Below are positions 22,977 through 31,845 of a DNA stretch of 49,040 nucleotides, one piece after another; within the stretch, counting starts at the first letter, position 1, and the number at the start of each line of letters is the position of its first letter. A model generated the notes under the pieces. That model searched no databases, was not told the DNA's origin, and saw only the letters and a program-made list of their open reading frames with translations. The stretch comes from Candidatus Saccharimonadota bacterium (GTDB taxonomy: Bacteria; Patescibacteriota; Saccharimonadia; Saccharimonadales; Saccharimonadaceae): positions 1 through 49,040 of the forward strand of contig JAFQYO010000015.1 of NCBI GenBank assembly GCA_017406405.1. The letters are read 5' to 3'. The position numbers and the translations under genes were made by a program.

Positions 22977-24608
22977 CTATTCGGTGTTTCTAAAGACGAT
23001 TTTTTTGAATTTTTCGACGACGGGAGCAACTTCATCGAGGTTAAGGAAATAGCTCGCGAGGATATAGGCAATAAAGCTGACTAAGGTGATTAGACAGAAT
23101 TTCGGGAAAGTTGTAAAAATCGAATCGTCGGTCGACATGAGCGGGAAGAATTTCGTCATAGAATAGGCGACACAAGCCGTAACGGCGCCACAGAAGAACA
23201 TTTTTCTGATTGTTTCCCAAAAGGTTTTGTTTAGGAGCTTGTTTTTTGAACGATGATTTAAGATGAATAGAAGAACAAAGATTTCTGCGACGGCGCCGAT
23301 ACTTTGAGCCCAACCCAGGCCGTCGGGGCCGAAACCGAGTTTATAGAAGAGCGCGGAAAGGGCAATAGTCGAGCCGATCGCAAAGATACTGACAAACAGA
23401 GGAGTGCGCGTGTCTTGGTAGGCGTAAAAGCCGCGAGAAGCGATATGGAAGACGGATTGAGCGAAAATCGCAACGATGAAAGAGCCGAGAATGCTCGCGA
23501 TGAGAGCATCGCCACCGTTCATGATGAAGCTGACAACATAACCCCGAGCGAAAAAGGCGACAATTGAAATCGGGAGTGCAATCCAGACAATCATGCGAAG
23601 CGCAACGCGGAAGGTCGCTTCGAACTCTTCTTCTTTTCCTTCGCCGAGTTCTTCGGTCAGTTGGGGGAAGAAAGCGGTAGAAATCGCGACACCAATCAGA
23701 GAAACCGGCATTTGGTGAAGGGCGGAGGCTTGTTGGAAGCTACGAAGAGCGCCAGCTCCCATACGGGAAGAGAGATTTGTCGAGACGATTGTGTTTATGT
23801 AGTCGATTCCTTGGTCGAGAGAACGGGCAGGCAAGAGGCGAAGAACGCCACGGAAACCTTGGTTTTTCCAGTTGATTTTAAAGCGATAGTCGAAACCGAG
23901 GCCAAAGAGACCGACCAGCGAAGTCAAGAGCTGGAGAACGGCGCCAAAGGCGACACCAATTGCGACACCCATAATCCCGCCTTCGAAGAGTTGAATCCCG
24001 AAAATAGAGATTCCGTTTGTGAAAACGGTAATCCCGATTAAGATGCCGACGTTATAAAGGGCGGGCGCGAGAGCATAAAAGACAAACCGGCCAAGAGCTT
24101 GTTGGATAGAGGAGATGACGGTCGAGATGGAAAAGAGGAAGGGGTTTAGCGCGATGACGCGCATCATGTTTATCGCGAGAATTGTTCCGGATTCGTCAAG
24201 GCCAGGACCGACAACATAGCGAACGAGAGGTTCGGCGAAAACCATAATAAGTACACTCGCCACGAGAGTAATCAGAGCGAGAAAATTCAGCATTGAGGAA
24301 GAAAGTTCCCATGCGGATTTTTTGTTTCCCTTCATCAAACGTTCGTTAAAGACAGGAATAAATGAGACGGCAAGCGCGCCTGAAGTCAAGATAAAGAACA
24401 TAAAATCGGGGATTGTAAAGGCGGCAGTATAGGCGTCGATTCCGGTCGGATAGGTTTTTAGATAATAAGAGTTAAGAAGACGGTCGCGAAAAATTCCGAG
24501 CAAGGAAGAGACTAAGGTCGACGAGGCAAGAAGAATTGCGGCGGATTTTATCGAGAGTTTTGAATTTGCAAGCGCGACAACAGATTTGAACTTTAGTTTC
24601 TTCTTCAT
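22977..24608 (-). CDS. murJ: Lipid II flippase MurJ
   Basis: This 543-residue integral membrane protein of the MATE-like MOP superfamily has about 14 helices. Family hallmarks are LASSTLVSSLLGIFRDRLL near residue 30, a cytoplasmic Arg/Lys cluster, AFTIPDFMFFILTSGALAVSFIPVF in the second helix, and SRGFYAYQDTRTPLFVS near 400. It moves lipid II to the outer face of the membrane for the PBP encoded at 35.9-38.7 kb. TATAAT (24615-24620) ends six bases before the ATG with no Shine-Dalgarno, predicting a leaderless mRNA. Confidence 0.95.
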   Translation of the reverse strand: MKKKLKFKSVVALANSKLSIKSAAILLASSTLVSSLLGIFRDRLLNSYYLKTYPTGIDAYTAAFTIPDFMFFILTSGALAVSFIPVFNERLMKGNKKSAWELSSSMLNFLALITLVASVLIMVFAEPLVRYVVGPGLDESGTILAINMMRVIALNPFLFSISTVISSIQQALGRFVFYALAPALYNVGILIGITVFTNGISIFGIQLFEGGIMGVAIGVAFGAVLQLLTSLVGLFGLGFDYRFKINWKNQGFRGVLRLLPARSLDQGIDYINTIVSTNLSSRMGAGALRSFQQASALHQMPVSLIGVAISTAFFPQLTEELGEGKEEEFEATFRVALRMIVWIALPISIVAFFARGYVVSFIMNGGDALIASILGSFIVAIFAQSVFHIASRGFYAYQDTRTPLFVSIFAIGSTIALSALFYKLGFGPDGLGWAQSIGAVAEIFVLLFILNHRSKNKLLNKTFWETIRKMFFCGAVTACVAYSMTKFFPLMSTDDSIFTTFPKFCLITLVSFIAYILASYFLNLDEVAPVVEKFKKIVFRNTE

Positions 24609-24635
24609 ATAGGAATTATAACACTTTTGTTAAAG

Positions 24636-26564
24636 TTAATGGAGTTTTGCGAGGTCGGGGAGTAAAGCGGGTTTTAGGATAGGGGCAAGCTCTTCTTCTT
24701 CGAGAGTTTCTTTCTCGAGAAGCGCCGAAGCGAGCTCGTCGAGAATTTTTTTGTTCATTTTTAGGACGGCTTCAGCACGTTTCGCAGCTTCGTCGGTCAA
24801 GGATTTTATTTCTTCGTCAATTAGCTCCGCGGTTTTTTCGGAATATGGCTTTTCGGTCGTGATTGAGTAATATCCAGTCGCGGTGTCAGGAAAAACGAGG
24901 TTGCGGGTTTTTACGCCCATACCTTCTTCGATAATCATTTCTTTTGCAAGTTCAGCAGCGTTTTTGAGGTCGGAGGAGGCGCCAGTGGTGATGGCATCGG
25001 GGCCAAAAACAAGTTTTTCGGCAATACGGCCGCCCATAGCGCGAGCGAGAATATCTTTCAAATCGTAGATGCTTTTATAGCTTCTATCTTCCGGAGGAAT
25101 GAACCATGTTACACCGCCGGTATGACCACGAGGAATGATGGTTACTTTGTGGACCGGGTCGGAGTTTGGGAGAACATGGCCGACGATAGCATGGCCTGCT
25201 TCGTGATAAGCGGTCACTCTGCGCTCTTGGTCGTTCATGACTTTCGACTTTCTTTCTGGGCCAATCGCGATTCTTTCGAACGCTTCGGTCAAATCGGCGT
25301 TGGTGATTTCTTTATGAGACTCGCGAGCGGCGGTAATCGCAGCTTCGTTTGCTATGTTCGCGAGGTCAGCGCCAGAAGAGCCGGCGGTTTTCGCGGCGAG
25401 ATCTTCGAGTTTAATTCCCTTTACGGTCGGCTTATTCTTAAAGTGGACTTTGAGGATTTCGAGACGGTCTTTTCTCTCCGGAAGAGTAACGTTTACGTGA
25501 CGGTCAAAACGACCCGGGCGAAGAAGCGCCTTGTCTAGCATGTCGATTCGGTTTGTTGCGGCGATGACGATGACTCCGGATTCGTTGTCAAATCCATCCA
25601 TCTCGACAAGGATTTGGTTTAGGGTTTGTTCGTCTTCGCGACCAGCTCCGCCCCGAGCATCTCGTTTATGGGCGACGGCGTCTATTTCGTCGATAAAGAT
25701 AATCGAGGGAGCGTTTTTCTTTGCTTTTTGGAACAAATCACGAACGCGAGAAGCGCCGACGCCGACAAACATTTCGGCAAATTCTGAACCAGAAATCGAG
25801 AAAAACGGGACACTAGCTTCTCCAGCGACGGCTCGCGCCATCAAGGTTTTCCCAGTTCCTGGGTCGCCTGCAAGAAGAACGCCTCGAGGGATTTTTGCGC
25901 CAAGAGTTTCGTATTTTTTAGGGTGTTTAAGAAAATCAACGATTTCTTCGAGATCTTGTTTCGCGGATTCGTTTCCGGCAACGTCTTTGAAGGTGATTTT
26001 CTTCTTGTCTGGGCCATAGAGACGGGCTTTTGCCTTTCCGAAACCGATGTTCTGAGAGTTCATTGACTGGGCCTGACGCATCATATAACCGAAGAAAAGA
26101 ATCAGCGCAAGAATCGGGAGGACGATAAAAGCGGCGTCAATGATGGTTCCCCAGACATCAGTCGCCTCGACGTATTCAATCGTGGGGTATGTGGCTTGGC
26201 AGGCGGAGATTTCTTCGGGGGTTTCTAAATTAGCACAGTGGTCGACGAGGCCTTGTTCATAGAGGGTCCCGGAAGCATCTTTTCGGGATTTTTCGGTCGG
26301 ATAATCTTTCCCCTTTAAGGTGATTTTTAGCTCGTTTCCGGAAACGGTGATTTTAGAGATGTCTCCAGAGGGGTCGTTCGCGCGAGAAATGACGCTCGAA
26401 AGAGGAACGGTTTCAAGAGTATGAGCCTCGCCGTTTAGGGAATTTATGAGGACGGCGGCAAGCGTAACAACAATAAAGAAAAAAATGCAACTTCGAATGA
26501 AATTCGAGGCTTTTTTGAGGTCTGATTTCTTGTTTTGGGGTTTAGAAAGATTATTTTTCGGCAT
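24636..26564 (-). CDS. ftsH: ATP-dependent membrane protease FtsH
   Basis: The 642-residue protein has two membrane helices (about 25-42 and 140-160) flanking an extracytoplasmic domain. It then has an AAA+ module with Walker A GDPGTGKT (233-240), Walker [11 protein letters not shown] and the second-region-of-homology [20 protein letters not shown], and a zinc protease domain with HEAGH (454-458). The extracytoplasmic part has three cysteines, which is uncommon. It degrades misfolded membrane proteins and some soluble regulators. A TACAAT box six bases before the ATG and the lack of a Shine-Dalgarno suggest a leaderless start. Confidence 0.97.
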   Translation of the reverse strand: MPKNNLSKPQNKKSDLKKASNFIRSCIFFFIVVTLAAVLINSLNGEAHTLETVPLSSVISRANDPSGDISKITVSGNELKITLKGKDYPTEKSRKDASGTLYEQGLVDHCANLETPEEISACQATYPTIEYVEATDVWGTIIDAAFIVLPILALILFFGYMMRQAQSMNSQNIGFGKAKARLYGPDKKKITFKDVAGNESAKQDLEEIVDFLKHPKKYETLGAKIPRGVLLAGDPGTGKTLMARAVAGEASVPFFSISGSEFAEMFVGVGASRVRDLFQKAKKNAPSIIFIDEIDAVAHKRDARGGAGREDEQTLNQILVEMDGFDNESGVIVIAATNRIDMLDKALLRPGRFDRHVNVTLPERKDRLEILKVHFKNKPTVKGIKLEDLAAKTAGSSGADLANIANEAAITAARESHKEITNADLTEAFERIAIGPERKSKVMNDQERRVTAYHEAGHAIVGHVLPNSDPVHKVTIIPRGHTGGVTWFIPPEDRSYKSIYDLKDILARAMGGRIAEKLVFGPDAITTGASSDLKNAAELAKEMIIEEGMGVKTRNLVFPDTATGYYSITTEKPYSEKTAELIDEEIKSLTDEAAKRAEAVLKMNKKILDELASALLEKETLEEEELAPILKPALLPDLAKLH

Positions 26565-26617
26565 AATAATATTGTACCATAAAAAATGATCTAGTTTAGA
26601 TATAATATATATTATAT

Positions 26618-28204
26618 ATGCTTAAAAAACTCGTGGAGCGAATATGTCCGTCCGGGGTCGTGATTGCGTTTATGTTCGGAATTATCGGCGGGATTGTTTT
26701 TTCGCTTGTGTTCAGGGTGGCGTTTTTTGATTCGTGGCTTTGGGTGGTCTTCGTAATACTTGTGACAATTTTTGCGGTCATAAAGCCAAATTATTTGTTT
26801 GTTGTTGTTATGCTCGTGATTGGGGCAGTCTTAGGGGCGACGAGAGTTTCCGGGGAGTTAAAAGGGCAAGAAGCGTTCAGAAAAATTGTCGGGGAGACCG
26901 TAACGATTTCTGGGGAAATAAAAGGAGACCCGGATTTTCAGGGGGGATATTATAAAATTAAGCTAAAAAATATAATGATGAACGGAGAGAATATTCGCGG
27001 GGTGATATATGTTTCCGGGAGGTCAAAAAATGAAATTCGTCGAAATGATAGGTTGACAATTTCCGGAAAGATGGCGGAGGGGTTTGGAGTCTATGCAGGA
27101 AGTTTCTTCGACCCGAATATTGTCGAGCTGAAACGTCCCGAGAAAGAAAGTGTTTTGTTGAAGTTTCGGGAGAAATTCGCTGGGGCTGTTAAGGGGGCTT
27201 TTAGCGAGAACTCGGAGAATCCAGAGGAGAACGTTAAAGCTCCCGGTGAACGGGAGGCGAATCTCGGGCTGAGCTATCTTTTGGGGATGAGAAATGGACT
27301 AGATTCGGAGCTAACGGAGATTTTAAGCATGGTTGGGCTCACACATATTGTCGTGGCGAGCGGGACGCATCTCGGGATTTTGGTCGAGACTTTCCGGAAG
27401 GTATTTGGAAGGATTTCGCGGTTTGCGGGGATGTATTTTGGGATTTTGTTTATTGTCCTATTCGGAGGGATGATTGGGTGGACAGCCTCAATAACCAGAG
27501 CGGGAATTGTGGCGATATTGGGGATTCTCGGATGGTATGTTGGGCGAAAATTTGAGGCGTGGAGAATTATTTTAATCGCGATGGCGACGACGCTTCTAAT
27601 CGAGCCAATGAATGTGGTCGACCTCGGGTGGTTATTGTCGTTTGGGGCGTTTATCGGAATTATGGTGGTCGGGCCGATGGTGACGGAGTTTTTTTATGGA
27701 AAGTGGGGGGAGAGGCGAGAGACTTCCGAGAGAGGCCCGGGAGTGGTGGCAGAAATAGTGATTGCGACGATTTCTGCGACGTTGATGTGTGCGCCGATTT
27801 TGCTCTATTTTTTCGGGAGTTTGTCGCTTATTTCCGTCGTAGCCAACTTGTTAATTTTGCCGACGATTCCAGTGGCGATGGGACTGACCTTTCTGACGGG
27901 ATTGATCGGTTTCTTTCCGTTTTCAGGGAGGGGTTCGATAATTTTTAAAATAATTAGATTGCCCGTTGTAAAAATTACAACGATTTTATTAAAATATCAT
28001 ATCGCGGTGATGACGTTTTTCTCTAAACAAACAGGGTTCATAATCCAGATTCCAAAAAACAATCCTAAGGTGTTTCTTCTTTATATTCCGATTCTTGCGC
28101 CGTTTGTTTTCGGAAGTTTCGTCCGCGCTCGAAATAAGCAAAAACAGATGAAACTAATCCAAAAATATCCAGAAAGATATATAAGGTTGACAAGGGATAG
28201 ATAG
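26618..28204 (+). CDS. comEC: ComEC/Rec2-type DNA uptake channel, membrane part only
   Basis: The 528-residue protein has two N-terminal helices, an OB-like extracytoplasmic domain (about 85-170), and a competence domain with many helices. The signature segment LSYLLGMRNGLDSEL...MVGLTHIVVASGTHLGIL (about 220-255) matches ComEC. The usual C-terminal metallo-beta-lactamase domain is absent, as in many short ComEC proteins. It would carry single-stranded DNA across the membrane after capture by a pilus such as the one whose pilin gene lies at 16.7 kb. It is divergent from ftsH; a TATAAT at 26601-26606 lies 11 bases before the ATG. Confidence 0.88.
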   Translation: MLKKLVERICPSGVVIAFMFGIIGGIVFSLVFRVAFFDSWLWVVFVILVTIFAVIKPNYLFVVVMLVIGAVLGATRVSGELKGQEAFRKIVGETVTISGEIKGDPDFQGGYYKIKLKNIMMNGENIRGVIYVSGRSKNEIRRNDRLTISGKMAEGFGVYAGSFFDPNIVELKRPEKESVLLKFREKFAGAVKGAFSENSENPEENVKAPGEREANLGLSYLLGMRNGLDSELTEILSMVGLTHIVVASGTHLGILVETFRKVFGRISRFAGMYFGILFIVLFGGMIGWTASITRAGIVAILGILGWYVGRKFEAWRIILIAMATTLLIEPMNVVDLGWLLSFGAFIGIMVVGPMVTEFFYGKWGERRETSERGPGVVAEIVIATISATLMCAPILLYFFGSLSLISVVANLLILPTIPVAMGLTFLTGLIGFFPFSGRGSIIFKIIRLPVVKITTILLKYHIAVMTFFSKQTGFIIQIPKNNPKVFLLYIPILAPFVFGSFVRARNKQKQMKLIQKYPERYIRLTRDR

Positions 28205-28217
28205 CGGAGACTGAGGG

Positions 28218-29126
28218 CTAGGCGCCGACGCGGTCTTTGCCGTTTTTTCTAGGGGCGTTGTGCTCGACGTATTCGATGATTTTTGAGGCAACATCGCGAC
28301 CGGTCACTCTTTCGATTCCGAAGCCAGGAGAGGCGTTTACCTCGAGGACGAGCGGACCACGAGCGGAACGCATTAGGTCAACACCGCAAACGTGGAGGCC
28401 CATAGCTTTTGCGGCTTTAAGCGCGACTTTCTTTTCTTCGTCGGTCAATTTGACAGGTTTTCCTTCGCCGCCTTTGTGGAGGTTTGAACGGAAATCATCG
28501 TCTAGGGAGATGCGTTGCATCGAAGCGACAACACGGTTTCCGACGATAAAGGCACGGATATCGGTTCCAGCGGATTCTTTGATGTATTCCTGAAGAAGGA
28601 TGTTTGTGCCGTCTTCGTTATAGAGATAGAAAGCCTGGAGAGCGGATTTTGCAGCTTTGCGAGTGTCCGCAAGAACGACGCCGTTTCCGTGAGTTCCGGT
28701 CGCAAGTTTGATAATCACAGGGAGGCCCATAGCGTCAAGAAGAGCGTCGATGTCCGTCGTGTTCCGGGAGACGAAGGTTTTTGGGGTGTCGACATTGTAT
28801 TTAGCAAGGATTTGGGCGGCACGGAGTTTATCGCGGGCGCGAGTGATAGAGATAGAATTCGCCGAAGTCCAAACGCCTTGCATTTCGAATTGACGAACAA
28901 CGGCACAACCATAACGGGTCATGTTGTTTGAGATGCGAGGGATAATCGCGTCAAAACCAGTCAGTTTTTTCCCTTTGTAGAAGATATCAGGGTGTTTGTC
29001 ATCAAGGGAAAGATAACAGTTTTTGTATTTTATTACCTTTACCTTGTGGCCACGTTTTTCAGCCTCTTCAACAAGGCGCTTGGTAGAATAGTTAGCATTG
29101 CCGTTGGAAAGAATTGCAATTTTCAT
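28218..29126 (-). CDS. rimK: RimK-family ATP-grasp glutamate ligase
   Basis: The 302-residue protein has a RimK N-terminal domain (MKIAILSNGNANYSTKRLVEEA) and an ATP-grasp fold. The latter includes PVIIKLATGTHGNGVVLA (P-loop-like), LLQEYIKESAGTDIRAFIVG, and the metal-binding LVLEVNASPGFGIE near 270. RimK enzymes add glutamates to ribosomal protein S6 or build similar peptide tails. AAAGGA precedes the ATG. The gene lies 20 bases after the RimB-like protease gene, and that pairing supports the assignment to protein glutamylation. Confidence 0.9.
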   Translation of the reverse strand: MKIAILSNGNANYSTKRLVEEAEKRGHKVKVIKYKNCYLSLDDKHPDIFYKGKKLTGFDAIIPRISNNMTRYGCAVVRQFEMQGVWTSANSISITRARDKLRAAQILAKYNVDTPKTFVSRNTTDIDALLDAMGLPVIIKLATGTHGNGVVLADTRKAAKSALQAFYLYNEDGTNILLQEYIKESAGTDIRAFIVGNRVVASMQRISLDDDFRSNLHKGGEGKPVKLTDEEKKVALKAAKAMGLHVCGVDLMRSARGPLVLEVNASPGFGIERVTGRDVASKIIEYVEHNAPRKNGKDRVGA

Positions 29127-29146
29127 ATGAGTCCTTTCGTTGAAGT

Positions 29147-29680
29147 TTACATATTTTTCGACTTATGTTTAAGATAAAACTTTCTTGGATTTTTTGCAAG
29201 TTCGTCGTTTAGCGGGGTGGTTTTCGGGTTTTTCGGGGGCTGAGGAACGGATTTTTTAGAGGTGTCGACGAGGAATTTTCCGGAAATCGTACGGCGACCG
29301 ATTAAAATCGGAAAGTTGTTTCTCGAGCGGTCGGAAAGGTTAAAGAGGGCTTTGACCTTTTTCCCGCCAATTTTAAGAGAAAAAGGGGTACGATAACGGA
29401 TTTGTTCTTCGCCGGTCGCCGAACGAACGACTGCGACTTTATAATCTTTGCGCCGGAAAACCTCACCGGTATAAAAGGGAGATTTAGGGGCAAAGAGGAC
29501 AAACTCGAGGGCGCCATCTTCGGTGATTTCTATATTTGAGGCCCAAACTGAGGAAGAATCTGCTCCAGTGTCGATTTTTGCGGGGATTTTTTCGTAACGA
29601 CCCGAAGTTCCAATCGAAACGTATTCGGTCGAACCGATAATCGAAACAGGGGTAGAGCTTGGTTGGAGTTGTTTGTCCAT
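29147..29680 (-). CDS. RimB-like retropepsin-type protease (PF05618)
   Basis: The 177-residue protein has the aspartic-protease-like motif KIDTGADSSSVWAS (about 36-49) and an IGRRTISGKFLVD segment in the second half. This matches the family annotated as putative ATP-dependent zinc protease (PF05618, retropepsin-like). A family member, RimB, is encoded beside RimK in Pseudomonas and trims its glutamate chains. A TATAAT lies nine bases upstream of the ATG. The C-terminal 40 residues are basic, which may favour ribosome contact. Confidence 0.85.
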   Translation of the reverse strand: MDKQLQPSSTPVSIIGSTEYVSIGTSGRYEKIPAKIDTGADSSSVWASNIEITEDGALEFVLFAPKSPFYTGEVFRRKDYKVAVVRSATGEEQIRYRTPFSLKIGGKKVKALFNLSDRSRNNFPILIGRRTISGKFLVDTSKKSVPQPPKNPKTTPLNDELAKNPRKFYLKHKSKNM

Positions 29681-29734
29681 ATGCTCTTTATTATATCACT
29701 TAGAGTTAAAAAAGTCAAGGTTAAAAATGAGAAA

Positions 29735-29756
29735 ACCCCTGTCGTTGGACAGGGGT
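29735..29756 (-). terminator. Intrinsic terminator upstream of rimB
   Basis: ACCCCTGTC (29735-29743) pairs perfectly with GACAGGGGT (29748-29756). The minus strand continues TTTTCTC. It closes the unit of the 222-residue protein whose stop is at 29774. Confidence 0.8.
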
Positions 29757-29773
29757 AAAAAGGAAGTGGATTA

Positions 29774-30442
29774 TTATGAGATTATTAGACCAAATCGAGA
29801 GGCAACTTTTTCGTCGAGATTGACGATTGTTGCGTAGTTCGAAGGGACTTCAAGGATATGTTGAACGGTGCGTTTGACAAGGTTTGTCATTTCGGCTTTA
29901 ATATGTTTCGTATTCGCGAGATAAATAGACATATTTCGATTTTCAAAGGGGATGGTTTTAAGATGGTGTTTTATAAGAAAATCGAAGATAATGTCGGATA
30001 ATACCGGAGTCGTGAAGAGAAGCGCGCTCGGAGTCAACGAAGAAAGATAGGCACAGATCAGGCGATAATGATAATCCGTAATCGCATCTTCCGGAATCGC
30101 CCATTCGATTTCTGCTTCGTTAAGGATATGAGCGCCAGTCAAAGCCGAAATCAGGTCGAAATAATGGGAAGAACCTGTTTCTGACCAGTAGATTGCGCTG
30201 ACGAACTCCTGAGCAAGCAGAAAAATACAATTTGTTCTAAAGCCAGGATCTTTGAAACCGTGATAGGCTTCGTAATTTTTTATCAGATTTGAGACAGGCA
30301 GGAGCTCTCCTCTTGCGAAAAACTCTTTTAAGTAAACTTTTGTTCCGGTGGAATATTCGCGACGCAAGGTGTGGTTTAACCTATAATAAAGCTCGCGCAA
30401 GGTCATTTCGTGGGGTTTCTTGAAATCAAGACGATAAATCAT
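29774..30442 (-). CDS. Unknown mainly helical cytoplasmic protein
   Basis: This 222-residue protein has no signal peptide or membrane helix. It is rich in aromatic and hydrophobic residues and predicted mainly helical; four His/Tyr-containing segments (for example ITDYHYRLICAYLSSL near 125-140) stand out. No catalytic motif is recognised. AAGGAGG precedes the ATG, a TTGCTT/TATAAT promoter lies at 30483-30511, and the gene is followed by a terminator, so it is a single-gene unit. The function is not known. Confidence 0.7.
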   Translation of the reverse strand: MIYRLDFKKPHEMTLRELYYRLNHTLRREYSTGTKVYLKEFFARGELLPVSNLIKNYEAYHGFKDPGFRTNCIFLLAQEFVSAIYWSETGSSHYFDLISALTGAHILNEAEIEWAIPEDAITDYHYRLICAYLSSLTPSALLFTTPVLSDIIFDFLIKHHLKTIPFENRNMSIYLANTKHIKAEMTNLVKRTVQHILEVPSNYATIVNLDEKVASRFGLIIS

Positions 30443-30482
30443 AGCAACCTCCTTTTCGTGGATTTTAAGGTACGATTTTTAT

Positions 30483-30511
30483 ATTATATCACAAAAAGAT
30501 ACAAAAAGCAA
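30483..30511 (-). promoter_or_regulatory. Promoter of the 222-residue protein gene
   Basis: TTGCTT (30506-30511), a 17-bp spacer and TATAAT (30483-30488) on the minus strand, giving a leader of about 35 nt with a strong Shine-Dalgarno. Confidence 0.7.
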
Positions 30512-30549
30512 TAGAAGTTTGCCCTAAGGGAATCAACGGAAGAGGCGGG

Positions 30550-31818
30550 TTATTTTATGATGGCGAAGCGATTTTTCCCGCGTTTAAGGATAGCAGGAGA
30601 CGAGAGGACGAGAGAGTCGTCAAAAACTTTCTCGCCGTTAAGGGAGATGGCGCCAGCTTTGAGGTCTTTTCGGGCTTCGGACTTCGAGGAGCAAAGAGAG
30701 GTTTCTACGAGAGCATCGAGAAGGGGGGTGTTTTTCGGGACGGAGGGGAGAAATTCGGCGAAGGCGGTGAAATCTTTGGAGGTGAGGGAGGAAAAATCAG
30801 CGGATTTGTTAAATAAGATAGAGGTTAGTTTTTCTACGGCGCGAGCGGAAGACTCGCCATGGACAACAGAGGTCGCGCCAAAGGCTAGAGCGCGTTGGGC
30901 GAGGCGTTTTTCGGGGGAGGATTTGTGTTCGGCCATTAGGGAGTCGAGCTCGGGTTTTTCAATAAGAGTGTAGGTTTTTAATAAGGATTCGACGGAGGAA
31001 TCTGGCTGGTTAAGCCAAAACTGATAAAAGTCAAAAACGGAGGTGAAATTCTCCGAGAGAGCGCCGGACGGGGTTTTGGCCGGTTTAGAAGCGAGCCAGA
31101 CAGCGTTTCCTTCGGACTTACCGAATTTTTTCCCGGAAGCCGGGTCGATAATCAGAGGAGTCGACCAGACATCGGCGTCGGCGTTTTCGAGGCGTTTAAT
31201 GAGATGGATACCGGAGGTGCAGTTTCCGTATTGGTCGGCGCCACAAAGCTGAAGGGAGACACCGTAAGAACGGTAGAGATGAAGAAAATCGTAACCCTGA
31301 ATCAAGGTGTAAGAGAATTCTGCGTAAGAAATGCCCGAGCCGCCTTCACCGATGCGGTTTTGGACAAATTGACGATCGAGGAGCTGGGTCATAGAAAAAG
31401 CTTTGCCGACTTCACGGAGGAAGGGGAGGAATTTTATATCTTTGAACCAGTCGAGATTATCGACGAAATTCGGCTTTAGGTCGGGAGAGTTGTTTAGGAC
31501 GATACGTTCGATTTGGGCGCGGATTTGGGACTTGTTGAACTCGACCTCAGAGAGAGGCTTCAAGTCGCGCTCGGAATTCTCTTTTGGGTCGCCGATTTGG
31601 CCGGTCGCGCCACCGACGAGAAAATATGGTTCGTATCCATGGCGGACAAAACAGGCGCACATCATCAAGGCAGCGAGGTTTCCAATAGTTAAAGAGTCAG
31701 CAGAAGGGTCAGCACCCCAATAGAATTTTTTCGAAGGTCGAGAATCAAGCAAATCAGGGGAGTTAAGGGTGGTTTTTGCGGAGAATCCGCGCCAGATAAG
31801 TTCTTCGGATAGTTTCAT
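30550..31818 (-). CDS. tyrS: Tyrosyl-tRNA synthetase
   Basis: This 422-residue class I synthetase has a catalytic domain opening with FYWGADPSADSLTIGN (about 32-47), the tyrosine-binding QGYDFLHLY region, and the mobile loop KKFGKSEG (KMSKS-like). A C-terminal S4 RNA-binding domain follows (from about 355). The HIGH signature is TIGN, a form common in TrpRS but unusual in TyrRS; the overall sequence is clearly TyrRS. TATAAT (31825-31830) ends six bases before the ATG, so the mRNA is predicted leaderless. Confidence 0.95.
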   Translation of the reverse strand: MKLSEELIWRGFSAKTTLNSPDLLDSRPSKKFYWGADPSADSLTIGNLAALMMCACFVRHGYEPYFLVGGATGQIGDPKENSERDLKPLSEVEFNKSQIRAQIERIVLNNSPDLKPNFVDNLDWFKDIKFLPFLREVGKAFSMTQLLDRQFVQNRIGEGGSGISYAEFSYTLIQGYDFLHLYRSYGVSLQLCGADQYGNCTSGIHLIKRLENADADVWSTPLIIDPASGKKFGKSEGNAVWLASKPAKTPSGALSENFTSVFDFYQFWLNQPDSSVESLLKTYTLIEKPELDSLMAEHKSSPEKRLAQRALAFGATSVVHGESSARAVEKLTSILFNKSADFSSLTSKDFTAFAEFLPSVPKNTPLLDALVETSLCSSKSEARKDLKAGAISLNGEKVFDDSLVLSSPAILKRGKNRFAIIK

Positions 31819-31845
31819 ATAAAAATTATAACATAATCAGGGGGA

